A DNA stretch of 64,000 nucleotides, from assembly GCA_047495785.1 (NCBI GenBank), contig JBLDXI010000033.1, positions 1,302,001-1,366,000 on the forward strand, read 5' to 3'. Shown here piece after piece: positions 33,712 to 45,763 of the stretch. The notes under the pieces are model-generated. The model did no database searches and had not been told where the DNA came from. It was given only the letters and a program-made list of their open reading frames with translations. Position 1 is the stretch's first letter. The number at the start of each line of letters is the position of its first letter. This DNA comes from Lepidodermella squamata (taxonomy: Eukaryota; Gastrotricha). The position numbers and the translations under genes are program-made.

Positions 33712-36219
33712 ATGCTGCCAGCAGAAAATCGCCGATACTTTTTGCTCTTGCTTAGTCAAATTTTACTTGGTTTAGAAGCCCTGAAACCCAAAGTTCTGTC
33801 AATGCTGGCTCTAATTCCTATTAACGAAGAGGAAATTCATGGCGGAATCGGTTGCAAAATGGCAATGCAAGTTGCTGTTAATATTGTGAATGCCCGGTCA
33901 GACGTTTTATCGGATTATCATCTTGATGTAATATATGCTGACGAAGGCGAGGATGTCCCAGCCTACCAAGGCAACGCCCTACGAAATTTTTTCAAATTTC
34001 TAGAAAATTCCACTCTGAAAAACTTGACCACTAGCCCTATCATCGTTGGCACTATCAGTCCGAACGGGTGTCAGTTCATAGGAGCTTTCGCTCATCTGTT
34101 CAACATGGTCGAAATAGGTCTGGGTTGCAACCTACCAATGTACTCTGCAAACAGAAAGCAGTTCGCAAATTTCTATCGTAGTGCCATATCCGACGAAGTA
34201 ACTCTCTATCCCTTGGTAAAATTTATCAAGGAAGTTGGTAACTGGACGAAAGTTGCCATTTTATCAAGCTCCCTTGTCGACTATGACGATATCATGTCAG
34301 CGCATACTTACAGAGTGCTAACCAGCGAGGGTGTTAAAGTCGCTTGGTTTAACAAATTTCCGGCAATTGACGATAATTTCGCTTCTTTGAAATCAGCCAA
34401 TGTTCGAATCATAGTGATTTTACTACTTCAGCTAGATGTCCTCTTCGCGACTCTGTGTCAGTGGTACAGAGCCGACATAACCCCACAATCAGGTTTTGTA
34501 TTCATATTCAGAGGAAGTACTGTTTTAAACGAAAATGGCCTGATGGATGCTCTGAGCCCGATATGCCCTAAAGCCATCGTCATGTCACAGCTTCAATCAG
34601 CTTTCTTCATCGGAACGATCGGAATACCGAATTCTATCGGAGATTCAGTAACGTCATTGGGTTACGATATTGTCACTTTTGATCAAGAATTCGCCAATCT
34701 GGTTCGAAACGCGACTCGCACTCCACCTCAGTTTTTAAAGGGCTACGCCGTCAGAACGCGTTGTCATGATACTATGCTCCAAGCTATTTTAACTCTTGAT
34801 TCCGCAGAAATTAAACTTAGAAAAGTTAACATGACCCTTGGGGACTATCAAAAATCACCAAAGCTTATCTCAAATGTTGTGAATGAAAGTATGGCGGCGA
34901 TCAATTTCACAGGCATAAGAGGTACAGGTCCAATGCGTTACTCCGAACGTTTGGAATTCGAGAACGAACAGCAGCAAATCAAACAATGGTTCCCGGGAAC
35001 TAATGGCTATGGAACTTTAATCTACAAAGCTTACAAGTTAGAGCCATGGCCCTATAACAGCAGCTCGTTCATATTTCATAAGTCGAGCTCGCCTGAATGG
35101 ATTTTCACCAATTCAGACGCGCCACCCCGAGACTCATGGAATATGAAATCAGCCATTGTCACACATCAGCCGTGGCTTCAATATTTTGTCATTGCCACCT
35201 CTACAATGTTGTCCGTTACTCAGTTTGGGATCATTGGCAGGGTAATATGGTTGTCGAAGATAGAATCAAAACCAATGTTGGCCAATGGAATTCAAGGTCT
35301 GCCACTTGGATTGCTATTCTGCAATTTCGCCGCTATTACCTACTCGCAATCAACTTCGTGCAGCTTGCGATTAGTTCTCCTCTTACTTGGAATTGCGCTG
35401 ATTGTCGGAAGCATCTTCTTCCCTCTTTTGGGCATGTTTCGGGGAAGCAGGCGTCGTATTGCTGGCACGCATTTCATCCGCATCCATGCATCGATCAAGA
35501 AGCGGAAACGGGGGCAAACAACAACCGCTAGTGAATCTACCTCTCCCTACCTAGGCCTGTCTGAAGTTCAGTCTAAATACGATGATAAGAAGACACATAA
35601 TCATTCATCCTTAGCGACTAGTCAGCATCATGTTGATTCTCAACAAAATGCTGAAGAACTCGAGAGATGGTCACGAAAACTCAGCCCATATTGCCAACTT
35701 ATTTATTTCGCTGTTAATTCAGTTGTATTAGCAAGTTGGTGCATTGCGAGTCCGCCTGAGTTAAATCTGAAGGATTTTGCCGCTAAGCCTATCTATGACA
35801 TGTTAACAGATACATTCATCTACCTGAAAGTTCTATCCTGTGAATCACCTGAGCAAATTCAGTGGATAGGAGGTATCTTTGCCATTCATAACTTATTACT
35901 CCTGCTTTCTGTTGCATTGGGCTATGAACTGAGACATTGGAAGCCACAGAGTCAACGAGCTTTCTCGAATTTCCAGCAATTTCGTATCGCTGCTATCAAT
36001 ACTTTGTTCGTTCTGGTGGCAGTTTTCATTATATTAGTGATTTTCAATGGCAAGCCTTTGGTTCAGGACCAAGTGATAGCGCTGTCACTACTGGTGAACT
36101 CACTGATTCTAACAGTCATCATGGTGGTTGTAGGCAAGCATCTGAAGCCAATAGTTGAACCTATCGCATCATCAGCCATCGATACTGGGAGGCATGGAAA
36201 TACGGGCCGAGATTTATGA
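33712..36219 (+). CDS. GABA-B-like class C receptor 3 (intronless)
   Basis: A single uninterrupted frame of 835 residues. The signal peptide is YFLLLLSQILLGLEAL. The venus-flytrap domain runs to about residue 470, and seven helices start near residue 486 (LQYFVIATSTMLSVTQFGII). The intron of its paralogues would fall within SGFVFIFRGST, but there the coding sequence is continuous. The second intracellular loop is about 90 residues, rich in Ser, Lys and His, longer than in the others. It is the most diverged of the four tandem receptors. Intron loss, or an origin by retroposition into the cluster, are both possible. The frame looks intact. Confidence 0.86.
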   Translation: MLPAENRRYFLLLLSQILLGLEALKPKVLSMLALIPINEEEIHGGIGCKMAMQVAVNIVNARSDVLSDYHLDVIYADEGEDVPAYQGNALRNFFKFLENSTLKNLTTSPIIVGTISPNGCQFIGAFAHLFNMVEIGLGCNLPMYSANRKQFANFYRSAISDEVTLYPLVKFIKEVGNWTKVAILSSSLVDYDDIMSAHTYRVLTSEGVKVAWFNKFPAIDDNFASLKSANVRIIVILLLQLDVLFATLCQWYRADITPQSGFVFIFRGSTVLNENGLMDALSPICPKAIVMSQLQSAFFIGTIGIPNSIGDSVTSLGYDIVTFDQEFANLVRNATRTPPQFLKGYAVRTRCHDTMLQAILTLDSAEIKLRKVNMTLGDYQKSPKLISNVVNESMAAINFTGIRGTGPMRYSERLEFENEQQQIKQWFPGTNGYGTLIYKAYKLEPWPYNSSSFIFHKSSSPEWIFTNSDAPPRDSWNMKSAIVTHQPWLQYFVIATSTMLSVTQFGIIGRVIWLSKIESKPMLANGIQGLPLGLLFCNFAAITYSQSTSCSLRLVLLLLGIALIVGSIFFPLLGMFRGSRRRIAGTHFIRIHASIKKRKRGQTTTASESTSPYLGLSEVQSKYDDKKTHNHSSLATSQHHVDSQQNAEELERWSRKLSPYCQLIYFAVNSVVLASWCIASPPELNLKDFAAKPIYDMLTDTFIYLKVLSCESPEQIQWIGGIFAIHNLLLLLSVALGYELRHWKPQSQRAFSNFQQFRIAAINTLFVLVAVFIILVIFNGKPLVQDQVIALSLLVNSLILTVIMVVVGKHLKPIVEPIASSAIDTGRHGNTGRDL

Positions 36220-36342
36220 ACCAGGAATAATCGATTTTCTCTATATTACCTTGATCTACCTATGGTGTTCTATTGTTTTTGCTGGCATTCTCCGTCTGTA
36301 ATTGCTACACTGTAACTGGCTAATTGCTGTTATAAATATCTA

Positions 36343-36348
36343 AATAAA
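36343..36348 (+). terminator. Polyadenylation signal, receptor 3
   Basis: AATAAA about 125 bp after the stop codon. Confidence 0.4.
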
Positions 36349-36840
36349 ATAATAAAGTGGCGATGAAATTAGAGCACCTATTGTTAATCTGGTAACTCGT
36401 CGCCAAAGTGAGAAGTGCCTTATGTATACATTTTAATCTCAAAACTAGAGTGTAAAACTGTATACATTAACTGTGTAAAACAGGGCCGAATGTGACATGC
36501 GGACGCTATATTCGAAAATTATTCGGCGTTCAGTTACTCGCATTTAAGGAGAAGAAGATAATTTATAAATCGAGATCAAGAACCAAAGCCAGGGCACCTT
36601 GGATTGCCACGTGGCTTTTCATTAGCGAAAATAACCCGGTGCTATCAACTACAGCTTTTCAAATTAAAGATAAAACATATTTTGGAGTACGAATGAACTT
36701 GCTGAACTAGGTTAATATTATATCAAACGATGCTCTAGTTGGGATACACCTGTGCTATTCTCGAAAGCGCGGCAAAGAAGGCGATTTTCTTGGTATGAAA
36801 TTACATGCGCTTATTGTCCACTCAGAGAACACCATGTAAC

Positions 36841-37075
36841 GTACTTCCGCCACAGCCGCTTATATCACATCATCTGATCAAAACAAAAGTTTGGAGTTTC
36901 GGAATTCCTGTGAACACCTACATGATCTATAAGGCGAAAACTCCGCTTTACGACGCATTCACGTGATATTATGCCTAAATGACTTCCTCTTACTCTTGAC
37001 CTCACTAATAACCATGCTACTTAAGGCGTTAAAAAAGGACAATACTGTCCTATTCATTTTTTGACCAGTATTTCA
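36841..37075 (+). promoter_or_regulatory. Probable promoter of receptor 4, conserved with receptor 2
   Basis: GTACTTCC at 36841, CTGATCAAAACAAAAGTTTG from 36874, and CTTAAGGCGTTAAAAAA near 37020 match, in the same order and at similar spacing, the region upstream of receptor 2. Confidence 0.5.
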
Positions 37076-39480
37076 ATGGAAAATAATAACCAGGTTTTCA
37101 TAGTGTCCATGGTCTTGACTTTAGTCATTGCGGTAGCATGTGATAAGCCGAAAGAGTTGGTAGTCTTCAGTCTTGTTCCAATAACACCCATTGGCAATGC
37201 CGCTTGCCAAGCCGCAATGGAAGTTGCAATCAAGAACGTGAATTCTCGCAACGATATTTTGCCGCAATACAGTTTGAAACCGGTCTACGTGGATGACGAT
37301 TTCATGGCCACAAATAAGGCAATAATGCGTTACGTTGATTTCATGGAATCGCAGAACAGTAGTTGGTTGGCAAGCCCTATTGTTGTAGGGCCCATGATCA
37401 CTCTCAGCTGTATAACAATAGGAAGATTCCTCCAATTCTACGGATCAACTCAAATCGCCATTGGTTGTGGAGTAGCGGTGTTGACGGAAAACCGACAAGT
37501 TTATCCGAATCTATACCGAGTTGGGCTGTCTGACGAGGTGAACATCGTGGCTTTCGTGAAACTAATGACCGACGTTGGAAATTGGACACGAGCTGCTTTA
37601 ATATCAGACTCGACCAATTCCTATGATTTCGACGCAGCAAAGCAAACAGAGCGGGAGCTGAATATTGCTGGAATTTCAGTTCCATGGTTCAATGTTATCC
37701 CAGCGATCGACGATGCCGCACTTCGGAGTCTAAAAGCCGCTAATGCCAGGATTATCTTTATGGTTATGAGTGGAGCTCCGCAGACCTTGGAAATTCTGTG
37801 CAGCATGTACCAATATGGCGTGACTCCTGCAAATGGGTAATTCAGAAAAGATTCCTATGGTGTTTTCTAATTTAATTATGATTTTTCAGATACGTTTTCG
37901 TATTTCGAGGGGCAAGCATCATTAGCGAGAAAAGCATTGTAGGCAGTTTGGTTCCATCATGTGGCGTAGTGGCAGTTGTAGAACAACTTTCAGGGTCTTT
38001 TCTAGCCGGAGTAACTCTGGGCCCGGTTAAAAATTTCAACTCGACACTAGGCTACGATGCCCAATCCTTTGAGAAGGCGTACATCAACGAAGCAGCGAGA
38101 CTTGCACCTGACTTGCCAGCCAATCAAATGCGGCTGCATACAATGCGGCACAAATGCTATGACACTGCCTTACAAGCCATAATTGCTCTAGACAAGGCTG
38201 AAAGGGAGTTGTCGAAGCGAAATATGTCCCTGTCGGATTTTCGAAGCTTCCCACAAATTGTCGGTGACATTGTCAATCGAACGGTTTCGAAATCTCGCTA
38301 CTCGTCACTTAGGGTTGGGGAGGTTATTCTCTCGAATAGGAGTGAACCGGATAACGAACCCCTCTACATCAAGCAATGGCGAGTTAATACAGATGGGAGT
38401 GGTGAGGTAGTATCAGAAATGCTATTTGATTCCCGCAGTGGGCTGAGGCAGCTTGAGAAAGTTAGAGACCCACAGTGGCTGACCCGTAATGGCAGGAAAC
38501 CTAACGATTCATGGAAAGAGATCGATGATATTGACGAGATAGACATTTCGATATTCATATCAGTTTTAGTTATCGGCTTGCTCGCATTTTCACTTCAGCT
38601 CATTTTCGGTTTCGCTTGTTGGAAACACCTGAAGCAAGAATTCTATTCGAAATGTTGTTTTCTCTTTGGGTGTCTTCTACTCCAAGTCGGGGCAATTATT
38701 CAGGTCGCTGATTATTTTGTCGATCCGGTTTCACAATGCATAGCCCGATTAGTTTTATTGACACTTGGTCTATCTGTAATACATGGATGTCTGTTTTCGA
38801 AACTTCTGGATTTGCGACTCAGCAAATGTTTCAACCCAAGCTCCCGAAAAAAGAAATGGTACGAGAGAAGTAATAATAACCCGACATCATTTAACAGCAT
38901 TACAACAAATAGCCGACTTCTGACAAGTTTCAACCGAGTTGCGTCAGCGGCTTCGTCCGTTTCATCCAAAGTCTTTGAGATGCCGAAGAAATATTCAGTT
39001 TTCTATTCATCTGCAGCAACTTTTGTTGCCCTGAATGCGCTTATTTTGATCATTTGGCTAGCTGCCGATCCCCAGAAAAGGCAGTTAGTTGAGTTGGGCG
39101 ATGAACCTGACTACGATCCCGATTTGGATGCCTTCGTTCACACATTTGCCGCAACCTGTAGCTGCCGACACGGAGTAATTTATTTGGGAATTCTCGGAGC
39201 TTTGCACGTTCTCCTCATGGTTTTCAGCTTCATTTTGGCATATGAACTCAAGTTCCTGATTATTCGAGACGCCATTGGAGAGTTGCAAGAGGTCAAATAC
39301 TGCTTGATGAACTCGTGCACTGTGTGTCTTGCTACGGCGCTTGTTCTCACCACCTTCGAATCCCCGTTAACGCAAAACATTGTTCTGGCATATGTTTCGT
39401 TGGCGTTGTCTCTATCAGGATCACTGACTATGTTTTACAGACCCACTAAACTCTTACTACAAATACGTCAGGAAATTTGA
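37076..39480 (+). CDS. GABA-B-like class C receptor 4
   Basis: Exons 37076-37836 and 37890-39480, phase-2 junction NG|Y; 783 residues. The ATG at 37076 gives a signal peptide (VFIVSMVLTLVIAVACD). The venus-flytrap domain includes VPITPIGNAACQAAMEVAIK and DVGNWTRAALISDS. NGRKPNDSW precedes helix 1 near residue 473 (ISIFISVLVIGLLAFSLQ). The C-terminus is short (LLLQIRQEI). High similarity to receptors 1 and 2 marks a tandem duplication. Function as for receptor 2; the ligand is unknown. Confidence 0.88.
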
Positions 39481-39827
39481 TTCTCTCCTATTTTACGGAA
39501 CCAAAGCAAAAGTATGGGTAACACTTCAGTCCTTTCGTGATTTCCGAATTCGTTTTTCACCGATTTAATGTTGTAGCAAGTACCTAACAATCGAAACCAT
39601 ATTATTTACCTTTAATGATGTGTGTTTTAACTCTGAATTATTCAGCTTTCAATATGCCATTTGGGACATTTCCGTACCAAGCAGGTGAAAAATTTATAAT
39701 CCAACCACTTAACCAAGGATGGAACTGTTCTCACGTGTTTTTTGGCGTATAAATAAATAATTGAATAATGGCTAGCCTGGGTGTTTTCAGGTATTTCAAT
39801 TTGCACGTTCATTTCGATTTTCAGAGC

Positions 39828-41432
39828 ATGCTGTCAGTAAACCCATACTTCCTCCGTTGTGTTTTCGCTGCAGCTGTTTGGCCACTCGCAGGTAGAAAAG
39901 TTCCATTTCCTTCTCCTCCCCATATCTTCTGAACTGATGTAACTACAGTGAGCTATACGGCTTTGTTCCGACCACAGCCTGATGTGACTTCATTGCCCTT
40001 GCCCGAGCAATATGCGGGCGCCGCTACAGTCTACACGCTGGATTCATTTGACATGGTCAACGCAACAGTTGGAGGCTCGCTCGGAGGCCATGTCACTCTG
40101 AGCGACGATGCAACCATAACGTTCGATGGCGTAAGGCTTACTAGTGAGACTAATGAAGTGTACTCCTCTTACATGAAAAATGTCAATGTAAAAGTTATTT
40201 TTCTCGCTTATCTCTCTTAAGATCATATAATATTTTATAGTATTTCGACGAATCGGCAACCTCTTTCCGAATCGAAATGGATGTGCATGCTTCTTATCCC
40301 TATGAAGGCTACACTGGCTGGCTAATTGTAATAATCGACTACGACTCTGTTACGCTCCGTAACTTGAATAACGCAAGAAAAGATGAATGAAGTTTCGTTG
40401 TATTTCTCACAGGCCAGAATGCAGAAACTTTGGCTTATGATACAGTACTAGGCCCGCAGGGCCTGATGCTGACACTGGAAGTGAAGACAGCTGGTCTGAT
40501 GCATGCGACAGTCCTTAATGAAGCAGAAACAGGCACCGTCCCTATACCCGGGGTTTCCTTTCTGTCATCTTCACCCGCGTGTGGCTCGGGTAGAGCCCTC
40601 ACTTCATCTGGCACGAGCGATTTTCGCTTAATCATTCAATCTCACGAAGATTTGGTTACGGTAAATGAAGCCTTTACCCTTAAACCCAACTAATTCTGAC
40701 TAAAGGTTGCCCTTGGGAACGGCTTCAACGAGTCATGTATATGTTTTTCCGAATTACCTGTTCCTGGAATAGGGAAAACTATGGCGTCTACACTAGCCAA
40801 CGTGGTTGTCGCCGGAACATGGGGTCAATATGTTGACTTGCTCATCACAAAGCTGTATTACTTTGGTTTAACCCCTGGTACTGACGGTGGATCTGCAATG
40901 CCAACTGCAGGGCAGTGCTTACCCAAAGATTTCACGGCTTATACAAAAAAGTAGAATTTGCGAGTATCTATGTTTCGAATTAACATCTAATTTTTGAAAC
41001 AGGGCTCCGACCTCGAAAGCTCCGACCTCGACAGCTCCGACCTCGACAGCTTCAACCTCTAAAAGTTCTACAACCACTTCAAGGTGGGTTTGATAACTCA
41101 TTGATAGGGATTTTCAACCTTTTTTATTACAAAGTGTCTCTACGTCTACCGCCATGACAAGCTCTAGTACGAGATCATATAGTACTGATTCCTTGTCAAC
41201 ACTATCAACGACTGGCCAAGCAATTTCTGCCGCGGCGATTTCGACATCAAGAGTACCGACCGACAAAAGCAACGCTTACATCATCGCAGCAGTAGTGGGC
41301 AGTATTGTTTTTGTAATTGGGATCGTGCTTTTGGCCTACAATCATTGCAGGAAGAACAAAGGACCGCAGCAACGAGTTGAGCCTGTGCCGCTCGAAGACC
41401 TGATGCGCGAATCTGCCCTCAGCAGAAGATAG
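39828..41432 (+). CDS. Mucin-like type I membrane protein, unknown function
   Basis: Exons 39828-39891, 39949-40187, 40241-40358, 40413-40660, 40706-40950, 41003-41083 and 41135-41432; 430 residues, all phases consistent. It has a signal peptide (FLRCVFAAAVWPLAG), an extracellular region of about 280 residues that I do not recognise, then a Ser/Thr/Pro stretch with repeats of APTST. One helix follows (AYIIAAVVGSIVFVIGIVLL) and a short basic-then-acidic tail of about 30 residues. The Thr/Ser stretch is likely O-glycosylated. The third donor was chosen by phase agreement. The exon structure is well supported as a whole because every junction keeps frame. Confidence 0.7.
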
Positions 41433-42631
41433 AACAGTTTTTTATTCTATATCCTTTATACTTATACTTAAGTAAAATCAAAAATTGAATTCAATGCTGT
41501 ATTTGAGACAGTCAGAAAAAAGTTCGACATCGCATATCGAACACCTAAAGACAAATGGATTGTCTAGCAAACGGTTTCGTGCAAAAGAGCGATCGTTTTA
41601 ATAAACAGTTAAGCATAAGCATTGAGAATGTGTCGTATTTGGAGTGAAGTCTATTTTTACAATTGGTCGAGATGGAAAATATCTTTCCGTAGCGCAAAAG
41701 GAAAATTGTGGACAGGGAAACTTTGTACAGCTCTTCTGCTTAGTAGGTGAATAGCTTCGCAACGCCGAACTATCATTTTGGGACGAAATTTGGCATGGGC
41801 GTACCCATAATTGGAAATCACTCTGACACACCTCCGTTCGTCAGATGCAGTGAAATTCGGAAGTTGCCCACGGTTAGGAGCTGCCTGCTTTGAGACTAAA
41901 AATATCTCGCACGCGCTTAAAATATTTTTAGCTCTAAGCTTGGGTTCGAATAATGCAAAAATAGAAAGCTTAACTCAGACAACCCGGAGAGTTTTAATAA
42001 TATGTTTAAAAATATGAATATTCATGAGGTGCTAATTAAAATTCAGATGCAATAAGGACGAGCAAAGTTGCAAGATAAAATACTCTAGATTCGCTCTAAC
42101 TTGGCGCTAATAACAGCACATTTCTCTCTGATTTTAGCGCTGATTTAAGAATCTTCTAGTTTCAAGATACATCATGAAATATATTCATAATACACTTGCT
42201 ATCCTACTTTCATCCGAACTATTTTTAGGGCTGGTCCGTTTCCATTGCTATTTGCCATTGCCGGAACTGCACATTGTTGTTAGGGTGGATTTATTTAGCA
42301 GCTAGTCCTTCGATATTCCCGTCTATTTAAATGTCTTCTTTGATTTGTTCATTCTAATATTACAATTACAAAGTGAATTAACATAAGCGTCATTAACTAG
42401 TAAAACTTATTAAAGCATTAAATGAAATCAGCAAAATTAGGATATGCATCCGATATAAAAAATTCGCATCTCGCCACGAATCATTATGAAGTGAGCATCT
42501 GATATCGGCAATTAATTTTATTTTTAGTTGAGAGCAAGTCGTTCAGACCTTATAGAAGCCTCATGGATCCTTTCTGAGCAAAGTCAACGCTGAAGGCAGT
42601 TCCTAAATAACGAAAATACCAAGTTTCATCA
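41433..42631. other. Intergenic, no gene seen
   Basis: AT-rich; AATAAA near 41600 may end the mucin-like transcript. No domain-bearing frame on either strand. Confidence 0.4.
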
Positions 42632-45323
42632 ATGATAGCATTTATTGTAATTAATTTTTTGCTCGGAACTCCGCAATTTTCGCTGCCAGTTGGCGGTCAG
42701 AAATTGTCGATGAAATCCCCGATGCCAAACATTGTGAGCCCGAATCTTGGAGTTTCAAGTAACAAACAGCAACTCAGAATTCTAGCCACTGTTCGCTACG
42801 GTTAGTAATTTCAACATCCTCCGAACTATTATTTAACTTTCTCTCAGGTGGAATGAGCGCTCCAATTGGTCCAATGAGCACAGAAGCGACTCGAATAGCC
42901 ATAGAATATGTTGCGAAAATCGGGCTGCTCACGAACTATGAACTCGCCATTGAGTTTATAGATAACCAGGTTTGACTCATCCTCTAAAAATCAATGCACT
43001 TTCTACTTATTTTTTACTTGAAGTGTGACCAGTCACTCGGTATATCAAGGTTTCTCAGCGCTATGAAGGAAAATGAAGATGCGGACTATCGTCTTCCCGT
43101 GTTCATCGGTCCCGAGTGCCGCGATCAGTTGGCAATAGCCCAGTTAGCTCAACATCTCAACTTTGTCGGGGTATAACTCATTAGTCCTTATTTCACCCGA
43201 ATTAATGATGATATTTTTCAGCTGGCCTCTTCCCCTATCAGTCCTTTGATGTACCACATGCGGGACTTGTATCGGTCTTACTACGTCATCACACCCTCGC
43301 CGGATGTTTTCAGCAGTGCCCTGGTCGGACTTATTCAATCGATAGGCTGGAGCAAAGTTTCGGTTCTTGGCGACTCAACGCCGTTAATGGAATACTTGAA
43401 CTCCGTTCTGGCTAAGGACCTCGAAAGAGCTAATGTTACCATAACCAGTTTAGCGAAAGTATTTTACCCGCCAACTGGACTTGCTGCTACCGAAGACAAT
43501 TACAGAGATGCGATTGAACAACTTCGCAAGAACTGGCCTAGAATTGTTGTAGTCAACGCCCAGCAAGGTGGCTACATCGCATGCTACCTACACAAAGCAG
43601 GCCTTTACGGGCCAGGTTACGTCTATCTAGTCCATCCTTACACCAAATTTTCATCCAACCACCCTGTTCGATGGCCTTGGTGCACCGAACATATGCTCTT
43701 TGAGGTGTTACAAAGCGTTATTTACTACAACTATGAGCCTATTATTAACATCAAGAATCGCGTTGTTGATTCTCTCGGAATGAAATTGAGCACATTCGAA
43801 GAGGCATTGCTTCAACGAGTTGATCGCACGGATAATTATTACTACTGGGAGTGTTGTAGAACTTTCATGTACGAACAAGTGATGGTTGCAGCTCTAGCGC
43901 TGAATGACACAGAAACTATCTTGAATCTACGCAATCAAAGCTTAGCGGATTGGGTTACATCGAGCAGCAATTTTCGGAACAGCGGCATTCAAATACGTGA
44001 CTTGATTGCAGCTTCTATGGAAAACGTGGTCTACTCGGGTTTCTACTCCGACCTGAATCGATCGATGAACGCTAAGAATGGACGAGTTGCGTTCAACCAG
44101 GTTCAGCTAATGAAAAATCCGGCCGAATCCCAGAAATCCGGTTTCGATGCCTCATTGCAAGATGTTACGATAGCAATTCACAATGGCAGAAGCAATTTCC
44201 AGTTGTTGACTCAAAAATTGAAGTGGCAGACTCATGACGGAATGCCACCTCCTGATTCGCTTCAAATATTTTGAGTTAAGGAACCTTTGTTACCGATTAC
44301 AGCAAGGTCTGCTATCACAGCTATTTCTTCGATTTTGTTAGCGATGATCGCGGTGGTTTTTCTCCTTCTAATATTGATGCGAAATCGAGAAATTATCCGA
44401 CATTCTTTATTAGAGTTCAACGTCCAGGTTTTGCTTGGATCGATGCTGATGTTAGCAGGTGTCCTAACTACTACGCATGATATGGAAGCAAACGTGCACC
44501 AATTTTGCATGGCGAAGTGTTTTCTCGTGATATCAGGTTTCTCGCTGATGTCATCGTCACTATTATGCAAACTTTGGTTAGCTAAAACTCTAATGGTAGC
44601 CAAAAACGATCGCCCAAAAGTGAAATTCCGATTAGAAGCTTTTGCCTCAAGCGCATCAGGGCTCGACCTGCCTCGCGCTCTGGCGCCTCATGTTATTCAA
44701 CCTGTCAACCTTGATAATTTAAGAAAAAACGGGATATTGCGGGCGATTATTCTGTCCCTTTCAATCGACTTGATTGCGATAATTTGGCTGTCGATATTTC
44801 CATTTAAGAGCGCTGTTATGGAAGGACCCTTGCAATATTCAACCATTGATCTAAGCCTAGCCTACCAGCCGTATAGTTACGTCTGTTCACTATCGAGTTC
44901 GAAAATTGGAATATTCCTCCCACTTTTTGCTACCATTTTCTGCTTAATCTATTTCATCGCGTTGTTTCAGGCTGTATCCGTTCGAAAGGTTGGTTTCACT
45001 GTTATAATATTGAAAGAATTAGTTGAAATATTGATATCCAGCTTTCGAGTGCTATGATAAATGATATTCACTTGGTTGGTTCCGCAACATACGCAGTCGC
45101 GCTGGTTTCTATAGCTGGAGCTTTGGTGGTCGCGGAATTCTTTTCAAAAACTGACGCGGCATTGCAAATAGGGCTAGATTCTGTCACGATCATCGTAGCA
45201 TCTTTGCCACCTGGAATAATTTTTCCGTCAAAAGTAATAATTTGTTATAGCATTCGTTTTTCATGGTAAGATATTTTGCAGGTTTTGCATCGCTGGTTCC
45301 GCGACAGTAGGGTTTATTCCTAA
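42632..45323 (+). CDS. GABA-B-like class C receptor 5, in-frame TGA before helix 1
   Basis: Exons 42632-42800, 42848-42969, 43024-43170, 43222-44988, 45042-45233 and 45282-45323; 813 codons including the stop. The start has a signal peptide (MIAFIVINFLLGTPQF). The venus-flytrap domain and the pre-helix motif GMPPPDS are typical of GABA-B receptors. A TGA at 44272-44274 then interrupts the frame, and the same frame resumes at once with seven clear helices (from AITAISSILLAMIAVVFLLL). Paralogues have continuous coding here, and I found no in-phase intron that removes the codon without deleting conserved sequence. It may make only a soluble ligand-binding domain, be read through, or be a young pseudogene. 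It has more introns than the four receptors upstream and belongs to a separate subfamily. Confidence 0.75.
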
Positions 45324-45763
45324 CCGCAATCACGTATGCGATGAGACACTTCGCGAACATGTTTATCTCGAGTGATCAAAAGCTTAATTTTACGTATTAT
45401 TTTGAAATGTTTAATAATTTTCGGAAATAAAATTAATAAATTAATCTATGCCTCTTATCGGTGGAATGAGTTAGGTAATAAAATATTCTCATGTAATGAA
45501 GTTCAAAGGTCGTTCAAAGGTTCAAAGGTTCAAACGATACCGTTGTATCGCTATTTGGACTGAAAAAATGAGACTATTATTGACCTATTCTTGACCCACT
45601 TACCATTGAACTTTTTCAACCATTGACCATTTTTTCACACGCATTGAAACAAAAGCGTGCAGCTCATTTCAATCTACCAAGACACACGCTTGATTGTCTA
45701 ATCATTTTTCTGCACATTATTTCTGATCATTTTTTAGTGATTATAATAACAGTTCATAATAAA

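Noticed and set aside
44164-44280. A possible intron that would remove the TGA of receptor 5
   Set aside because: GTTACG...TTAAG keeps phase but would delete the conserved link including GMPPPDS, which paralogues encode; the acceptor is poor.
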